NCBI GenBank assembly: GCA_946540435.1
Contig: CAMNII010000009.1
Location: 1 to 64,000 of the forward strand
Direction of reading: 5' to 3'
From: an uncultured Prevotella sp.
GTDB taxonomy: Bacteria; Bacteroidota; Bacteroidia; Bacteroidales; Bacteroidaceae
DNA: 64,000 nucleotides
A program made the position numbers and the translations under genes. Below the pieces are notes generated by a model, which was given only the letters and a program-made list of their open reading frames with translations, was not told the origin of the DNA and searched no databases. Positions 18,187-26,918 of the stretch are shown here, piece after piece (within the stretch, counting starts at the first letter, position 1; each line of letters opens with the position of its first letter).

Positions 18187-19008
18187 TTAAGCCTCTTCCT
18201 GGTGGTTTGCTTCGTAAGTCTGGGCAATGGAATAACCAACCTCGTCGAGGGCGTATGTCAGCTTGTCAATCTTGTTGGTGTAGTAGTTGTAAGCTACAAC
18301 GGCACCCCAAGAAGTCAAGATACCAGATGCGGTATTGATAAGGGCCTCAGAAATACCTTGTGACAGAGCGATGGAGTCACCACCACCACCGGCAGCCAGA
18401 GCGGCGAACGAACGGATCATACCGACCACAGTTCCGAACAGAGCGGTCAGCGTACCGAGTGTAACGATGGTAGCCAGGATAGGCATGTTCATCTGCAGGG
18501 TAGGCATCTCGAGCTGAGTGGCCTCTTCGTGAGCCTGCTGGATCTTAGCTACTTTCTGTGCTTTCTTCATGCCGGGAGTAGCTTCCATTTCCTTGTAAGC
18601 CTTCAGCGAAGCGCCAACGACGTTAGCAACGGTACCGCGCTGGTCGTCGCAGAGTTTCTGAGCCTTGTCGAAGTCGCCTTCTTTCAGGGCAGCCTTGATG
18701 TTGCTGACGAACTTGGGAAGTTTACCTTTACCGAAAGCGGTACGGAGTGCGAGGCCGCGCTCTACGCTCAGGGCGATAACGGTGAAGAGCAGGGTGATGA
18801 TCACAGGAACGACGACACCACCTTTGTAGATCAGACCGAATCCGTTGAGGGCCTGTCCTTTGGGATCGCCACCGGCGAAGTTAGACTCTGCGCCAAGAAC
18901 GAAGATGTAGAATAACACAGCTGCGATTGCGCATGCTACGATGATCCAAATCGCTGCTTGAACTCCCTGGAAGCCCTGCTTTTTGGGGCTGTTTGCTTTT
19001 GTTGCCAT
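18187..19008 (-). CDS. exbB: ExbB/MotA/TolQ family proton channel protein
   Basis: A 273-residue inner-membrane protein. Helix 1 is near residues 16-37 (AAIWIIVACAIAAVLFYIFVLG), a second hydrophobic helix is near 57-77 and a cytoplasmic loop follows. A conserved pair of helices (MPILATIVTLGTLTALFGTVVGMIRSF and LINTASGILTSWGAVVAYNYYTNKI) forms the ExbB/TolQ channel core. First gene of exbB-exbD-exbD-tonB-pstS-like. The -7 box at 19119-19126 lies 110 bases upstream. It provides proton-motive energy to TonB-dependent receptors. Confidence 0.95.
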   Translation of the reverse strand: MATKANSPKKQGFQGVQAAIWIIVACAIAAVLFYIFVLGAESNFAGGDPKGQALNGFGLIYKGGVVVPVIITLLFTVIALSVERGLALRTAFGKGKLPKFVSNIKAALKEGDFDKAQKLCDDQRGTVANVVGASLKAYKEMEATPGMKKAQKVAKIQQAHEEATQLEMPTLQMNMPILATIVTLGTLTALFGTVVGMIRSFAALAAGGGGDSIALSQGISEALINTASGILTSWGAVVAYNYYTNKIDKLTYALDEVGYSIAQTYEANHQEEA

Positions 19009-19118
19009 AATGTTTTTTTTGTTTTAAATTTTTGTTATAGATAATTTTAAGAATTAAAATCGTGCGGTTATGTTAGGCTCCAATTTCTCTTTTTTAGTCT
19101 ATTAGGGCTTTCAATCCG

Positions 19119-19126
19119 CAAAGATA
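19119..19126 (-). promoter_or_regulatory. -7 element of the exbB-tonB operon
   Basis: The minus strand reads TATCTTTG, matching TAnnTTTG. A 5' untranslated leader of roughly 100 bases would follow. No exact -33 TTG at the usual spacing. Confidence 0.55.
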
Positions 19127-19230
19127 GGCATTTTTATGCAGAAGTGTGCCTCTTGTTAAGAAGTTTTAACGTGTATTTATTATAAAAATTCGTTTTGTAA
19201 CTGTTTTGGCACATGCCCGAGGACCTTTTT

Positions 19231-20439
19231 TCACTTCAGTCGGGCCAATGCTTCCTTGATGCGGCGCATGGCCTCGACGATGTTTTCGTCGCTCGTGGCA
19301 TAGCTCATGCGGAAGCAGTCGGGGTCGCCGAAGGCGTCGCCGCCGACGGTGGCCACATGGGCTTCTGCGAGCAGGTACATGGCGAGGTCGGTGCTGTTGG
19401 CTACGGTGGCTGTGGTGCCGTCGGCAGTGGTGTATTGCTTGCCAAAGAAGCTGCTGCACTTGGGGAAGAGGTAGAAGGCGCCCTGCGGCACGTTGACGCC
19501 GAGTCCGGGGATGTCCTTGGCGAGTCTGACGATGAGGTCGCGCCGGCGTTCGAAGGCTTTCCGCATGTCTTCCACGCATTGCTGGTCGAGGGTGTAGGCG
19601 GCGAGTGCGGCGCGCTGTGAGAGTGAGCAGGGTCCGCTGGTGTACTGTCCCTGCAGCTTGTTGCATCCTTTCACGATCCATTCCGGTGCGGCGATGTATC
19701 CGATGCGCCATCCGGTCATGGCATAGGCTTTGCTCACGCCGTTGACGATGATGGTGCGTTCTTTCATGCCGGGGAACTGGGCGATGCTCTCGTGGTGGCC
19801 TACGTAGTTGATGTGTTCGTAGATTTCATCGGCTACGACGAAGAGGTCGTCGTGGCTCAGGATGACGTCGGCGAGGGCTTTCAGCTCGTCTTTGCTGTAG
19901 ACGCTTCCTGTGGGGTTGCTGGGTGAGCAGAGGATGAGGAGTCGTGTCTTCGGGGTGATGGCGGCTTCGAGCTGGCTTGCTGTCATCTTGAAGTTCTGTT
20001 CGAAGCCGGCATTGACGATGACGGGTGTGCCTCCTGCGAGTTTTGCCATCTGCGGGTAGCTCACCCAGTAGGGTGCGGGAATGATGACTTCGTCGCCGTC
20101 GTCGACGAGTGCCATGATGGTATTGCATACGCTCTGTTTGGCTCCGTTGGAGACGAGTATTTCTGCGGGTGTGTAGTCGAGAGCGTTCTCGTTCTTCAGT
20201 TTGTCGGCAACGGCCTGCCTGAGGTCGGCATATCCGGGCACGGGAGAGTAGCGTGAGTAGTTGTCGTCGATGGCCTGATGGGCAGCGGCTTTGATATGGT
20301 CGGGGGTGTTGAAGTCGGGTTCTCCGACACTGAGGTTGATGACGTCGATGCCTTGTGCTTTCATCTCAGCACTTTTCTGCGACATGACGAGTGTGGCTGA
20401 GGGTGCCAGGCGTTGTAATCGTTTTGAAAGGTTTGCCAT
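19231..20439 (-). CDS. aspC: Aspartate/aromatic aminotransferase, PLP-dependent class I
   Basis: A 402-residue cytoplasmic aminotransferase of the class I Ib subgroup (aspartate:2-oxoglutarate type). The PLP-binding lysine is K237 in NGVSKAYAMTGWRIGY. Other signatures are the N-terminal VINLSVGEPDFNTPDHIK, SNPTGSVYSKDEL, the DEIYEHINY loop and FRMSYATS near the C-terminus. Full length. It lies 65 bases behind ribBA in the same direction and may share its transcript. The specificity (aspartate, or broader including aromatic or methionine substrates) cannot be fixed from sequence. Confidence 0.92.
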   Translation of the reverse strand: MANLSKRLQRLAPSATLVMSQKSAEMKAQGIDVINLSVGEPDFNTPDHIKAAAHQAIDDNYSRYSPVPGYADLRQAVADKLKNENALDYTPAEILVSNGAKQSVCNTIMALVDDGDEVIIPAPYWVSYPQMAKLAGGTPVIVNAGFEQNFKMTASQLEAAITPKTRLLILCSPSNPTGSVYSKDELKALADVILSHDDLFVVADEIYEHINYVGHHESIAQFPGMKERTIIVNGVSKAYAMTGWRIGYIAAPEWIVKGCNKLQGQYTSGPCSLSQRAALAAYTLDQQCVEDMRKAFERRRDLIVRLAKDIPGLGVNVPQGAFYLFPKCSSFFGKQYTTADGTTATVANSTDLAMYLLAEAHVATVGGDAFGDPDCFRMSYATSDENIVEAMRRIKEALARLK

Positions 20440-20504
20440 TATGTTTCTTTTGTATGATTGGTTCTTCTGTTTACGGTCTTATATATATTAATAATGTATC
20501 GGTG

Positions 20505-21713
20505 CTACAGGTGGAGGTGGTGGCCCATCTTGTCCTGCTTGGTCTTGAGGTAGTTATAGTCGTACTCGTTGGGGCTTATCTCGATGGGTACGTTCTCGAC
20601 GATTTCCAGCCCGTAGGCTTCGAGTCCCACGCGCTTGGTGGGGTTGTTGGTGAGCAGCCTCATCTTGTGGATGCCGAGGTGGCGGAGCATCTGTGCGCCG
20701 CAGCCGTAGTCGCGCTCGTCGGGTTTGAAGCCCAGGTGCACGTTGGCGTCGACGGTGTCGTAGCCTTGTTCCTGCAGTTTGTAGGCACGGATTTTGTTCA
20801 TCAGCCCGATACCGCGTCCTTCCTGCTGCATGTAGATGAGTACGCCCTGTCCCTCCTTGTCGATGGCCTGCAGGGCTTTATGCAGCTGTTCCCCGCAGTC
20901 GCAGCGGCGGCTGCCGAGGATGTCGCCTGTGGCGCAGGAGGAGTGTACGCGTACGAGCACGGCATCGTCAGCCTGCCATGTACCCTTGACGAGTGCCATG
21001 TGTTCCAGTCCGTTCGACTGCTGGCGGAAGGGTATCAGCCTGAAGTGTCCGTAGGCGGTGGGCATGTCCACCTCCTCGCCGACTTCGATGATCGACTCTT
21101 TCTTGAGGCGGTAGGCTATCATGTCTTTGATAGAGATGATTTTCATGTCCCATTCCGCTGCCATCTTCATCAGTTCCGGCAGCCGGGCCATCGTGCCGTC
21201 TTCGTTCATGATTTCCATCAGAGCTCCGGCGGGATAGAGTCCTGCCATCCGGCACAGGTCGATGGCGGCCTCGGTATGTCCGCTACGGCGCAGCACGCCG
21301 TTGTCCTGTGCGTACAGAGGGTTGATATGTCCGGGTCGGCCGAAGGTCTGCGGGGTCGATGCGGGGTCTGCCAGTGCGCGGATGGTGGCGGCGCGGTCAT
21401 GAGCCGACACGCCTGTGGTGCATCCTTCCAGTTTGTCGACGGTGACGGTGAACGGTGTGCCGAGCACCGACGTATTGTCGCTCACCTGGTGGGGCAGGTC
21501 GAGTTCCTCGCAGCGGCTGAGGGTGATGGGTGCGCAGAGCACGCCGCGTGCGTTCTTGAGCATGAAGTTCACGTCGTCGGGGGTGATCTTCTCGGCAGCG
21601 ATGATGAGGTCGCCTTCGTTCTCGCGGTCCTCGTCGTCGACGACGATGACGAACCGTCCTTCCTTGAAGTCTTTCAGGGCCTCGTCGATGGTGTTAAGCT
21701 TGAATTCTTGCAT
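20505..21713 (-). CDS. ribBA: Bifunctional RibBA (DHBP synthase / GTP cyclohydrolase II)
   Basis: A 402-residue fusion enzyme with two entry reactions of riboflavin synthesis. The N-terminal half is 3,4-dihydroxy-2-butanone-4-phosphate synthase with [16 protein letters not shown] at residues 26-41. The C-terminal half is GTP cyclohydrolase II, with the zinc cysteines in [20 protein letters not shown] and the catalytic segment [14 protein letters not shown]. It starts 22 bases after the YjgP/YjgQ gene. No FMN riboswitch was seen upstream, as expected for an internal operon position. Confidence 0.97.
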   Translation of the reverse strand: MQEFKLNTIDEALKDFKEGRFVIVVDDEDRENEGDLIIAAEKITPDDVNFMLKNARGVLCAPITLSRCEELDLPHQVSDNTSVLGTPFTVTVDKLEGCTTGVSAHDRAATIRALADPASTPQTFGRPGHINPLYAQDNGVLRRSGHTEAAIDLCRMAGLYPAGALMEIMNEDGTMARLPELMKMAAEWDMKIISIKDMIAYRLKKESIIEVGEEVDMPTAYGHFRLIPFRQQSNGLEHMALVKGTWQADDAVLVRVHSSCATGDILGSRRCDCGEQLHKALQAIDKEGQGVLIYMQQEGRGIGLMNKIRAYKLQEQGYDTVDANVHLGFKPDERDYGCGAQMLRHLGIHKMRLLTNNPTKRVGLEAYGLEIVENVPIEISPNEYDYNYLKTKQDKMGHHLHL

Positions 21714-21735
21714 ATCTCGTTATTACGTTATTCTT

Positions 21736-23661
21736 TCATTCGGCGGCATCGTCATGCGTCTGTGTGAGCGTTCCTATGCGCTGCACGATGACGTCACTGG
21801 TCTGGCGGATGGCACGCAGGTCGGCGGCCAGACGCAGCCGGAACATCCACATGCGGCAGTAGAGGAACAGGCCGACGGGCAGCACCACGGCGGCAACGAT
21901 ATTCATCCAGCGGTGCTCGAAGGGCCGCGTGTGGGCTTTCACCGACAGGCGCGGATAGTCGTTCAGGGCACTGATGATGACGGCGTCGCGGCTGTTTTCC
22001 AGGTCTTCGATGACTGTCTCCAGCTCGCTGCTGATGCGTTCCACCTCGTGGTCGGACTCATATCTGAAGAACACCTTGACGACATTCGGTGCCGTCAGCA
22101 GCCGGTGGCTGCTGGCATAGGCTGCGATGTCGGCATTCAGGCGCTGCAGCGTGGCGCCGTCGCGTTCGTAGTCGGGTTCGTAGATGACGACTTCCTTCGA
22201 CATCACGTTGCGTTTCAGCCGCAGGCCGAGCAGCCTGCGCATCGCCTCGCGGTAGGTCTCGATATTGAACACGGCAGAGTCGTTGTTTGCCTTGTAGGTG
22301 ACGAAGAAGGCGGCGGGGATGAGCACGGCGGGTGCCAGGCTCAGTGCGAAGCCGATGGTCCACAGTCCTTTCTGTGCCATGCGGTAGCCGAGCGTCATGT
22401 TCAGGATGTAATAGACGATGAAGACGATGACCGAGATGATGACCGGTATGCCCAGTCCGCCCTTGCGGATGATGGCTCCCAGGGGTGCACCGATGAAGAA
22501 GAAGATGATACACGTCAGTGCCAGCGTGAACTTCTGGATGGCCTCGATGCGGTGCTCACGTATCTGCTTGTCGCCGTCGTTGGTCACCATGCTGCGGAAC
22601 TCCAGCTCTGCCTCCTGCGTCTTCACGCGGCTGAGTGTCTGGTTGACCGTCGACAGTCTGCGGTCGGGCGTGAAGTCCTTCATCAGCGTGTCCAGGCTGA
22701 ACGTCATCTCCTTTCCCCGGGCAATCGCCTTCGTGGAGTCGGCCGACGAGAGGTTCGGGATACTATAGAAGTTGCGCTGCATCTCCTCGTAGATGCCTCG
22801 TCCCACGCTGTCGTAGGCATGGATGAGCGAGTCGCGGCCGTGGGCCAGCTGGCGCAGGCTCTTGCCGCGTGCCTTGTTGCCCAGTCCGCCGGCATTCGCC
22901 ATGTTGAAGTCGCCGTCATAGGGCAGGAGTATCCGCTTGTGGATGAACGTCTCGCGGCGATACGGCACACTCGCGCTGCCGCCCAGCTCCTGCGAACGCA
23001 TGTTCTCAAACCACTCGCCGCTCCACAGCGTCAGCAGCAGGTGTTTCTTCTCGGCTGTCGACTGCAGCATGCCCGAGTCGGCAAGGATGATGGCCTGGTC
23101 TTCATACGACCCCGTCATCCTGTAGATCATGATGCCATAGAGCACACCCGTGTCCAGGTCTTTCTTCTCCACATACAGGTTGCAGTTCGGGATACCGTCG
23201 TAGAAGATGCCCTCGGGAATCTCCAGCTCGGGACTCTTCTGGCGCATCGACACCAGCAGCTGGGCCATCTTCATCGTCGACTTCGGACCCACGCTGTTCT
23301 GGAAATAGAACGAGCCGATGGCAATAAACGTGCACACCACCACCAGCGGGCGGAACACCTGCATCAGCGAGATGCCGGCAGCCTTCATTGCCGTCAGCTC
23401 CGAACGCTCACTCAGGTTGCCGAACGTAATCAGCGCCGAGAGCAGGATAGCCAGCGGCAGCGCCTGGGGCACCAGGTACAGACCCATGTGCCAGAAAAAC
23501 TGCGCCAGCACATCCACAGACAACCCCTTGCCAATCAGGTCGTTGATACGCTGCCACAGAAACTGCATCATCAGCACAAACTGGCAGACGAAGAACGTTC
23601 CCATGAAAAGCATGAGGAACTGCTTGACAACAAATATATCGAGCTTCCTTATTCTAAACAT
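21736..23661 (-). CDS. YjgP/YjgQ (LptF/LptG) family LPS-export permease
   Basis: A 641-residue inner-membrane protein of the YjgP/YjgQ family, the membrane part of the LptB2FG machine that extracts lipopolysaccharide. The N-terminal segment LDIFVVKQFLMLFMGTFFVCQFVLMMQFL and GLYLVPQALPLAILLSALITFGNLSERSELTAMKAAGIS are characteristic. Central helices include FFFIGAPLGAIIRKGGLGIPVIISVIVFIVYYILNM. The C-terminal extension of about 150 residues beyond the enterobacterial length, with an extra hydrophobic segment near 592-610, is the usual form in Bacteroidetes. First gene of a run with ribBA and aspC. LptF and LptG cannot be told apart here. Confidence 0.92.
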   Translation of the reverse strand: MFRIRKLDIFVVKQFLMLFMGTFFVCQFVLMMQFLWQRINDLIGKGLSVDVLAQFFWHMGLYLVPQALPLAILLSALITFGNLSERSELTAMKAAGISLMQVFRPLVVVCTFIAIGSFYFQNSVGPKSTMKMAQLLVSMRQKSPELEIPEGIFYDGIPNCNLYVEKKDLDTGVLYGIMIYRMTGSYEDQAIILADSGMLQSTAEKKHLLLTLWSGEWFENMRSQELGGSASVPYRRETFIHKRILLPYDGDFNMANAGGLGNKARGKSLRQLAHGRDSLIHAYDSVGRGIYEEMQRNFYSIPNLSSADSTKAIARGKEMTFSLDTLMKDFTPDRRLSTVNQTLSRVKTQEAELEFRSMVTNDGDKQIREHRIEAIQKFTLALTCIIFFFIGAPLGAIIRKGGLGIPVIISVIVFIVYYILNMTLGYRMAQKGLWTIGFALSLAPAVLIPAAFFVTYKANNDSAVFNIETYREAMRRLLGLRLKRNVMSKEVVIYEPDYERDGATLQRLNADIAAYASSHRLLTAPNVVKVFFRYESDHEVERISSELETVIEDLENSRDAVIISALNDYPRLSVKAHTRPFEHRWMNIVAAVVLPVGLFLYCRMWMFRLRLAADLRAIRQTSDVIVQRIGTLTQTHDDAAE

Positions 23662-23766
23662 TTCTTATCAAGGCTGACCACGGCACGTCCTCCCAAGCCA
23701 CCCGCGACACTTCCTTTCAGGAAGCCCGCGACACTGCTTTCAAGACGCCCACGGCACTTTGCCCTG

Positions 23767-23774
23767 CAAAATTA
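23767..23774 (-). promoter_or_regulatory. -7 element of the YjgP/YjgQ-ribBA-aspC run
   Basis: The minus strand reads TAATTTTG, matching TAnnTTTG, about 105 bases before the start codon. The leader in between contains short CACGGCAC/CGCGACAC repeats. No exact -33 TTG. Confidence 0.5.
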
Positions 23775-23858
23775 CACAAAATCCACGAATATCCTGCCAC
23801 TATCTCCTTAAAATTATATTTCTTTAGAGGAAATCGCCCCGACAGAAGCAAGACCCAA

Positions 23859-24079
23859 CCCTGACGAAGGCTACTTTTGACCTTAACGAAGGCTACTTTT
23901 GGCACTGACGAAGGCTACTTTTGACACTGACGATAGCAACTTTTGACACTGACGATAGTAACTTTTGACCTTGACGATAGCAACTTTTGCCTCAGACAAA
24001 GGCAAGGTTCGTGACAGCAAATTCGGCGATTTTGGTCAGCAAATTCGGCGATTTTGGTCAGCAAATTCGGCGATTTTAC
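23859..24079. repeat. 22-bp iteron-like tandem array (10 units, two sequence families)
   Basis: Six units of the form CACTGACGAAGGCTACTTTT plus two bases run from 23859 to 23990 in exact 22-bp steps. A degenerate 23-bp unit follows at 23991-24013. Three near-identical units containing AGCAAATTCGGCGATTTT lie at 24014-24035, 24036-24057 and 24058-24079. There is no spacer DNA, so it is not CRISPR. The array stops 11 bases before the -33 box of the HU-like gene. Confidence 0.92.
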
Positions 24080-24090
24080 CTTTACCCCCC

Positions 24091-24121
24091 TTGCATATCT
24101 CAAAAAAAATGCTTATCTTTG
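24091..24121 (+). promoter_or_regulatory. Promoter of the HU-like gene
   Basis: -33 TTG at 24091-24093, 20-base spacer, -7 TATCTTTG at 24114-24121: a full match to the Bacteroidetes promoter form, 46 bases before the start codon. Confidence 0.82.
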
Positions 24122-24167
24122 CACCCACACATCCTAACGGAATCATTAACCTTTAATTATCAATATC

Positions 24168-24614
24168 ATGCCAATACACTACAAACTCATTCAGAACAAG
24201 ATCAGAAGCGACAAGAACTACGGAAAGTACTACGCCCACACCGTCAGGCAGGGCGAGGTGTCGCTCGAAGAAGTAGAAAAGACCATTCAGGAGAACTGCA
24301 CGGCGAAGGCCTCTGACGTCAGGCTGGTGCTTCGCGAGCTCTACGACACGCTGAAGAAATACATGCAGGACGGCTACGTCGTCGACCTGCGCGAAATCGG
24401 CAGACTCTCCATCGCCGTGAAGAGCACGTGCGTCGACGACCCCACGGAGTTCCGTGCCGACGAGCACATCACGGGTTTCCGGTGCCGCTACACTCCTCAC
24501 GGCGAACGCGTACACAAAAACGGGCAACCGACGAACACCATCGAACGCGGACTGCTGCAGGGCTGCAAAGCCGTCGAGACACCCTACTATCCCAAGGATG
24601 AGGAGAGAGGGTAA
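24168..24614 (+). CDS. HU-like DNA-binding protein (HU-HIG type)
   Basis: A 148-residue protein of the Bacteroidetes HU-HIG group. It has an HU/IHF-type fold (YYAHTVRQGEVSLEEVEKTIQENCTAKASDVRLVLREL, then LKKYMQDGYVVDLREIGRLSIAV) extended by a short C-terminal region. It probably binds DNA and contributes to chromosome architecture. The beta-arm region (FRADEHITGFRCRYTPHGERV) differs from canonical HU. It has a well-formed promoter directly behind a 22-bp tandem array, an arrangement that could let it or another protein bind cooperatively upstream. A 62-residue basic protein gene follows in the same direction. Confidence 0.85.
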   Translation: MPIHYKLIQNKIRSDKNYGKYYAHTVRQGEVSLEEVEKTIQENCTAKASDVRLVLRELYDTLKKYMQDGYVVDLREIGRLSIAVKSTCVDDPTEFRADEHITGFRCRYTPHGERVHKNGQPTNTIERGLLQGCKAVETPYYPKDEERG

Positions 24615-24668
24615 GAAGGAAGAGGGTAAGAAGGAAGAAGGATAAGGGAAGAGGGAAGAAGGAAGAGT
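24597..24668. repeat. Purine-only tract with GTAAGAAGGAAGAG-like units
   Basis: About 70 bases of almost pure A/G on the plus strand, with repeats of GGGTAAGAAGGAAGA. It overlaps the last codons of the HU-like gene and fills the gap to the next gene. Confidence 0.8.
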
Positions 24669-24710
24669 TGAAAGTTTAGATTTTTAAGAATAACAAGCAG
24701 AGACACGACA

Positions 24711-24899
24711 ATGAGCGACATCGACGACATCATCGCTGGCGGCGGCATGGTCTTCAAACGTGGAGGCGGTCCCCGACAGGACGACGGCAAGGTGAAAACC
24801 AAGGCCAAGAAGAAGAAATACATCACCGGCGCCCACGGCTCCGGCTCGGCACGTCAGAAAGCCAAATACCGTGAGCAGCGGGCCAACCGCCACAAGTAG
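24711..24899 (+). CDS. Small basic protein, 62 aa, uncharacterised
   Basis: A 62-residue frame beginning MSDIDDIIAGGGMVFKRGGG. It has a lysine-rich middle (KVKTKAKKKKYITGAHG) and a basic C-terminus (ARQKAKYREQRANRHK). There is no signal peptide or membrane segment. The acidic start and strongly basic rest suggest RNA or DNA binding. It follows the HU-like gene by 96 bases on the same strand and is closed by a strong hairpin at 24951. The family is not recognised. Coding is supported by position, composition and the terminator. Confidence 0.6.
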   Translation: MSDIDDIIAGGGMVFKRGGGPRQDDGKVKTKAKKKKYITGAHGSGSARQKAKYREQRANRHK

Positions 24900-24950
24900 G
24901 CCGTTGCGCAGAGGCATTTGTTTCGTTCCGCAAAGGGCTTGGGTCAAAAC

Positions 24951-24985
24951 ACAAATAGCCCAGGGCGCTGCCCTGGGCTATTTGT
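24951..24985. terminator. Bidirectional terminator
   Basis: A 15-bp perfect stem (ACAAATAGCCCAGGG and its complement) with a 5-base loop. It lies between the convergent small basic protein and the phosphodiesterase-like gene. The A/T-rich stem ends give U-rich tracts on both sides. Confidence 0.85.
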
Positions 24986-25006
24986 CTGACTTTCAGTAGT
25001 TCATGT

Positions 25007-26575
25007 TTATTCGTAGTAGAGCATGTCGGCAGGCAGCTCCGTGGCATTCACGCCCTGTCCTTCGAGTTCGAAGTCGAGGCATTCGCCCTCGTAGTCCTCG
25101 AAGTATTTGATGAGCAGGCGGTGATAGCCGGGGGCGAGGTCCATCTTCGCGACGACGCTGCCGGCGCCGTGGCTGCCGTCATTGTCGACGACGAGCGTTC
25201 CGTCGACCCATACCTTCGAGCCGTCGTCGGAGGTGCAGGTGAGGGTGTAGATGCCGCCCTTGTCAATCTTCAGCAGGGTCTGGAACTCATAGCCGTAGTG
25301 GTCGGGCTGCTTGGCCTTGGCGATGGACACGCCGGGCATGATGCCGCTTTCCCTGACGCCTTTTGCTGCCATCTCTTCCACGCTCTTGAAGGCACCCTCA
25401 TAGTATTTGTAGCGCACGCCCTTGCCGCGCGGAGTGACGTCAATGGCGGGGAAGGTGCCATAGTCGGTGATGTACGACTGGTCAACGAGGGGCTCGCCAT
25501 GGAAGTGCGGGTCGATGGGTTCCTTCTTCACGCTGTCGCCGGGAGTGAAGTCGATGCCGAGCACCTGTGCGATGGTGGCTGCCATCTGCTGGTTGTAGAA
25601 GGGTCCGTTGTCGGCGGTCTCGCCGAGTTTCTCAACGCCCTTTCCGAAGGCCATCATCCAGGTGTTCTCCGACCCGAGGGTACCGGCGCCATGGCTGGTG
25701 AACGAGGCGAGGTATCCGCGTCCGTGGTCGCAGGTGAGCAGGTAGGTGGTCTTCCCCTTGTAGAACGGGTCGGCCTCGCAGGTCTCCACGATGTTGCGGA
25801 TGAACTGGTCGGTATAGTGGGCTGCGATGAGATACCTGTCGTAGGTGCCGGCATGGGCAAACTCGTCGGTATCGCCGAAGGAGATGTACATCACTTTCGG
25901 GTGGTCGCTCTTCAGGGTCTCCAGGGCATAGAGGTAGGTGAAGACGTCATAGCGTTCGCTTCCCCACGGGCGGTTCATCGTCGACATGACGTCGGCGGCC
26001 AGCTGGAGTGCCGGCGAGGGGTTGGCCGAGATATGGGGTTCAAAGGCCACGCTGGCGGGGAAGCCGCCTCGTTCGTTGTTGATGGCATAGCGTATAGACT
26101 CCCATGAGCCATAGACCATGACGCTGCCCTTGTAGCGTGGGTCTTGGTTGGCAACCTCGAAGACGCTGACGTTGGCATTGAGGATGGGGTCGTTGCTGTT
26201 GACACTGTCGTCGGGCCATCCGCAGAAGTTCTCGCTATATCCGGGATAGGAGAAGTTATACGGGTTGGCGACCTGCATCTGGCTACCCTTGTGGCGGTTG
26301 CCGACGAGATAGCCGTTGTCCTTGATATAGCTCCATGTGAAAGGCATCAGCACCTGGCGGCGCTCCTCGGCGGTGGGTCGCCAGAAGCGTTCGGCGAGGG
26401 TGGTGTCGCTGACGAAGCGTGGGTTACTGACCAATGCCGAGTCGGCACCTTCGAATAGTTCCTGCCAGCGCAGCCCGTCGAAGGTGATGACGACGAGTCG
26501 CGGGTCGTTGTCTCCCTTATTGCAGGAAGCCAGCGTCAAAAGCATTGCCAGAGCGGCAAAAAAGATTCTTTTCAT
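25007..26575 (-). CDS. Alkaline-phosphatase-superfamily (nucleotide pyrophosphatase-like) lipoprotein with PA14-like domain
   Basis: A 522-residue exported lipoprotein (MKRIFFAALAMLLTLASC, Cys18). Residues about 26-360 form an alkaline-phosphatase-superfamily domain of the phosphodiesterase/pyrophosphatase type. The metal ligands are in VVITFDGLRW, SFGDTDEFAHAG, LTCDHGRGY and SHGAG, and a probable nucleophile segment is NFSYPGYSENFCG. Residues about 385-515 (FQTLLKIDKGGIYTLTCTSDDGSKVWVDGTLVVDNDG) look like a PA14-type beta domain that may bind a carbohydrate. Substrate unknown: phosphodiester, phosphate ester or sulfate. It is monocistronic, with AT-rich repeats upstream. Confidence 0.8.
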   Translation of the reverse strand: MKRIFFAALAMLLTLASCNKGDNDPRLVVITFDGLRWQELFEGADSALVSNPRFVSDTTLAERFWRPTAEERRQVLMPFTWSYIKDNGYLVGNRHKGSQMQVANPYNFSYPGYSENFCGWPDDSVNSNDPILNANVSVFEVANQDPRYKGSVMVYGSWESIRYAINNERGGFPASVAFEPHISANPSPALQLAADVMSTMNRPWGSERYDVFTYLYALETLKSDHPKVMYISFGDTDEFAHAGTYDRYLIAAHYTDQFIRNIVETCEADPFYKGKTTYLLTCDHGRGYLASFTSHGAGTLGSENTWMMAFGKGVEKLGETADNGPFYNQQMAATIAQVLGIDFTPGDSVKKEPIDPHFHGEPLVDQSYITDYGTFPAIDVTPRGKGVRYKYYEGAFKSVEEMAAKGVRESGIMPGVSIAKAKQPDHYGYEFQTLLKIDKGGIYTLTCTSDDGSKVWVDGTLVVDNDGSHGAGSVVAKMDLAPGYHRLLIKYFEDYEGECLDFELEGQGVNATELPADMLYYE

Positions 26576-26586
26576 ATCAGATTGTT

Positions 26587-26698
26587 AATAATTAGTAATT
26601 AGTAATTAGAAATTAGAAATTATGATTACCCCTGCCGGACTGAATAATTAGTAATTAGTAATTAGAAATGAGTAATTATGATTAGCCCTGCCGGACTG
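26587..26698. repeat. 56-bp tandem duplication, AT-rich
   Basis: Two adjacent copies (26587-26642 and 26643-26698), each starting AATAATTAGTAATTAGTAAT and ending CCTGCCGGACTG, differing at four positions. A related sequence in the opposite orientation lies at 51587-51632. Confidence 0.9.
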
Positions 26699-26704
26699 AA
26701 TAAA

Positions 26705-26918
26705 TTTCTCATTCCTCATTTCTCATTCCTCATTTCTCATTCCTCATTCCTCATTTCTCATTTCTCATTTCTCATTGACTCCGTCGATACCCGCAAGACT
26801 CACGTAAACGGCGGGCACTTCCCGCAGGGGCTGCGTCGTGCCGCCGTCTATCAGTCGCTTTGCGGGCATTTCTCATTCCTCATTTCTCATTTCTCATTTA
26901 TTTCTCATTTCTTACTCG
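26705..26918. repeat. 7-bp TCATTCC/TCATTTC arrays around a GC-rich insert
   Basis: Runs of CTCATTC/CTCATTT units at 26706-26776 and 26868-26918. Between them is about 90 bases containing CCGCAAGACTCACG and GGCGGGCACTTCCCGC. The second run overlaps the 3' end of the M23 peptidase gene. No gene is evident in the gap. Confidence 0.85.

Noticed and set aside
20391..23811. Very long open frames on the plus strand opposite ribBA and the YjgP/YjgQ gene (458 and 798 codons)
   Set aside because: They lie antisense to clearly conserved genes, have histidine/glutamine- and arginine-rich compositions typical of shadow frames in GC-rich DNA, and show no domain.
23859..24079. CRISPR array
   Set aside because: The 22-bp units are directly adjacent with no spacers, and no cas gene is nearby.
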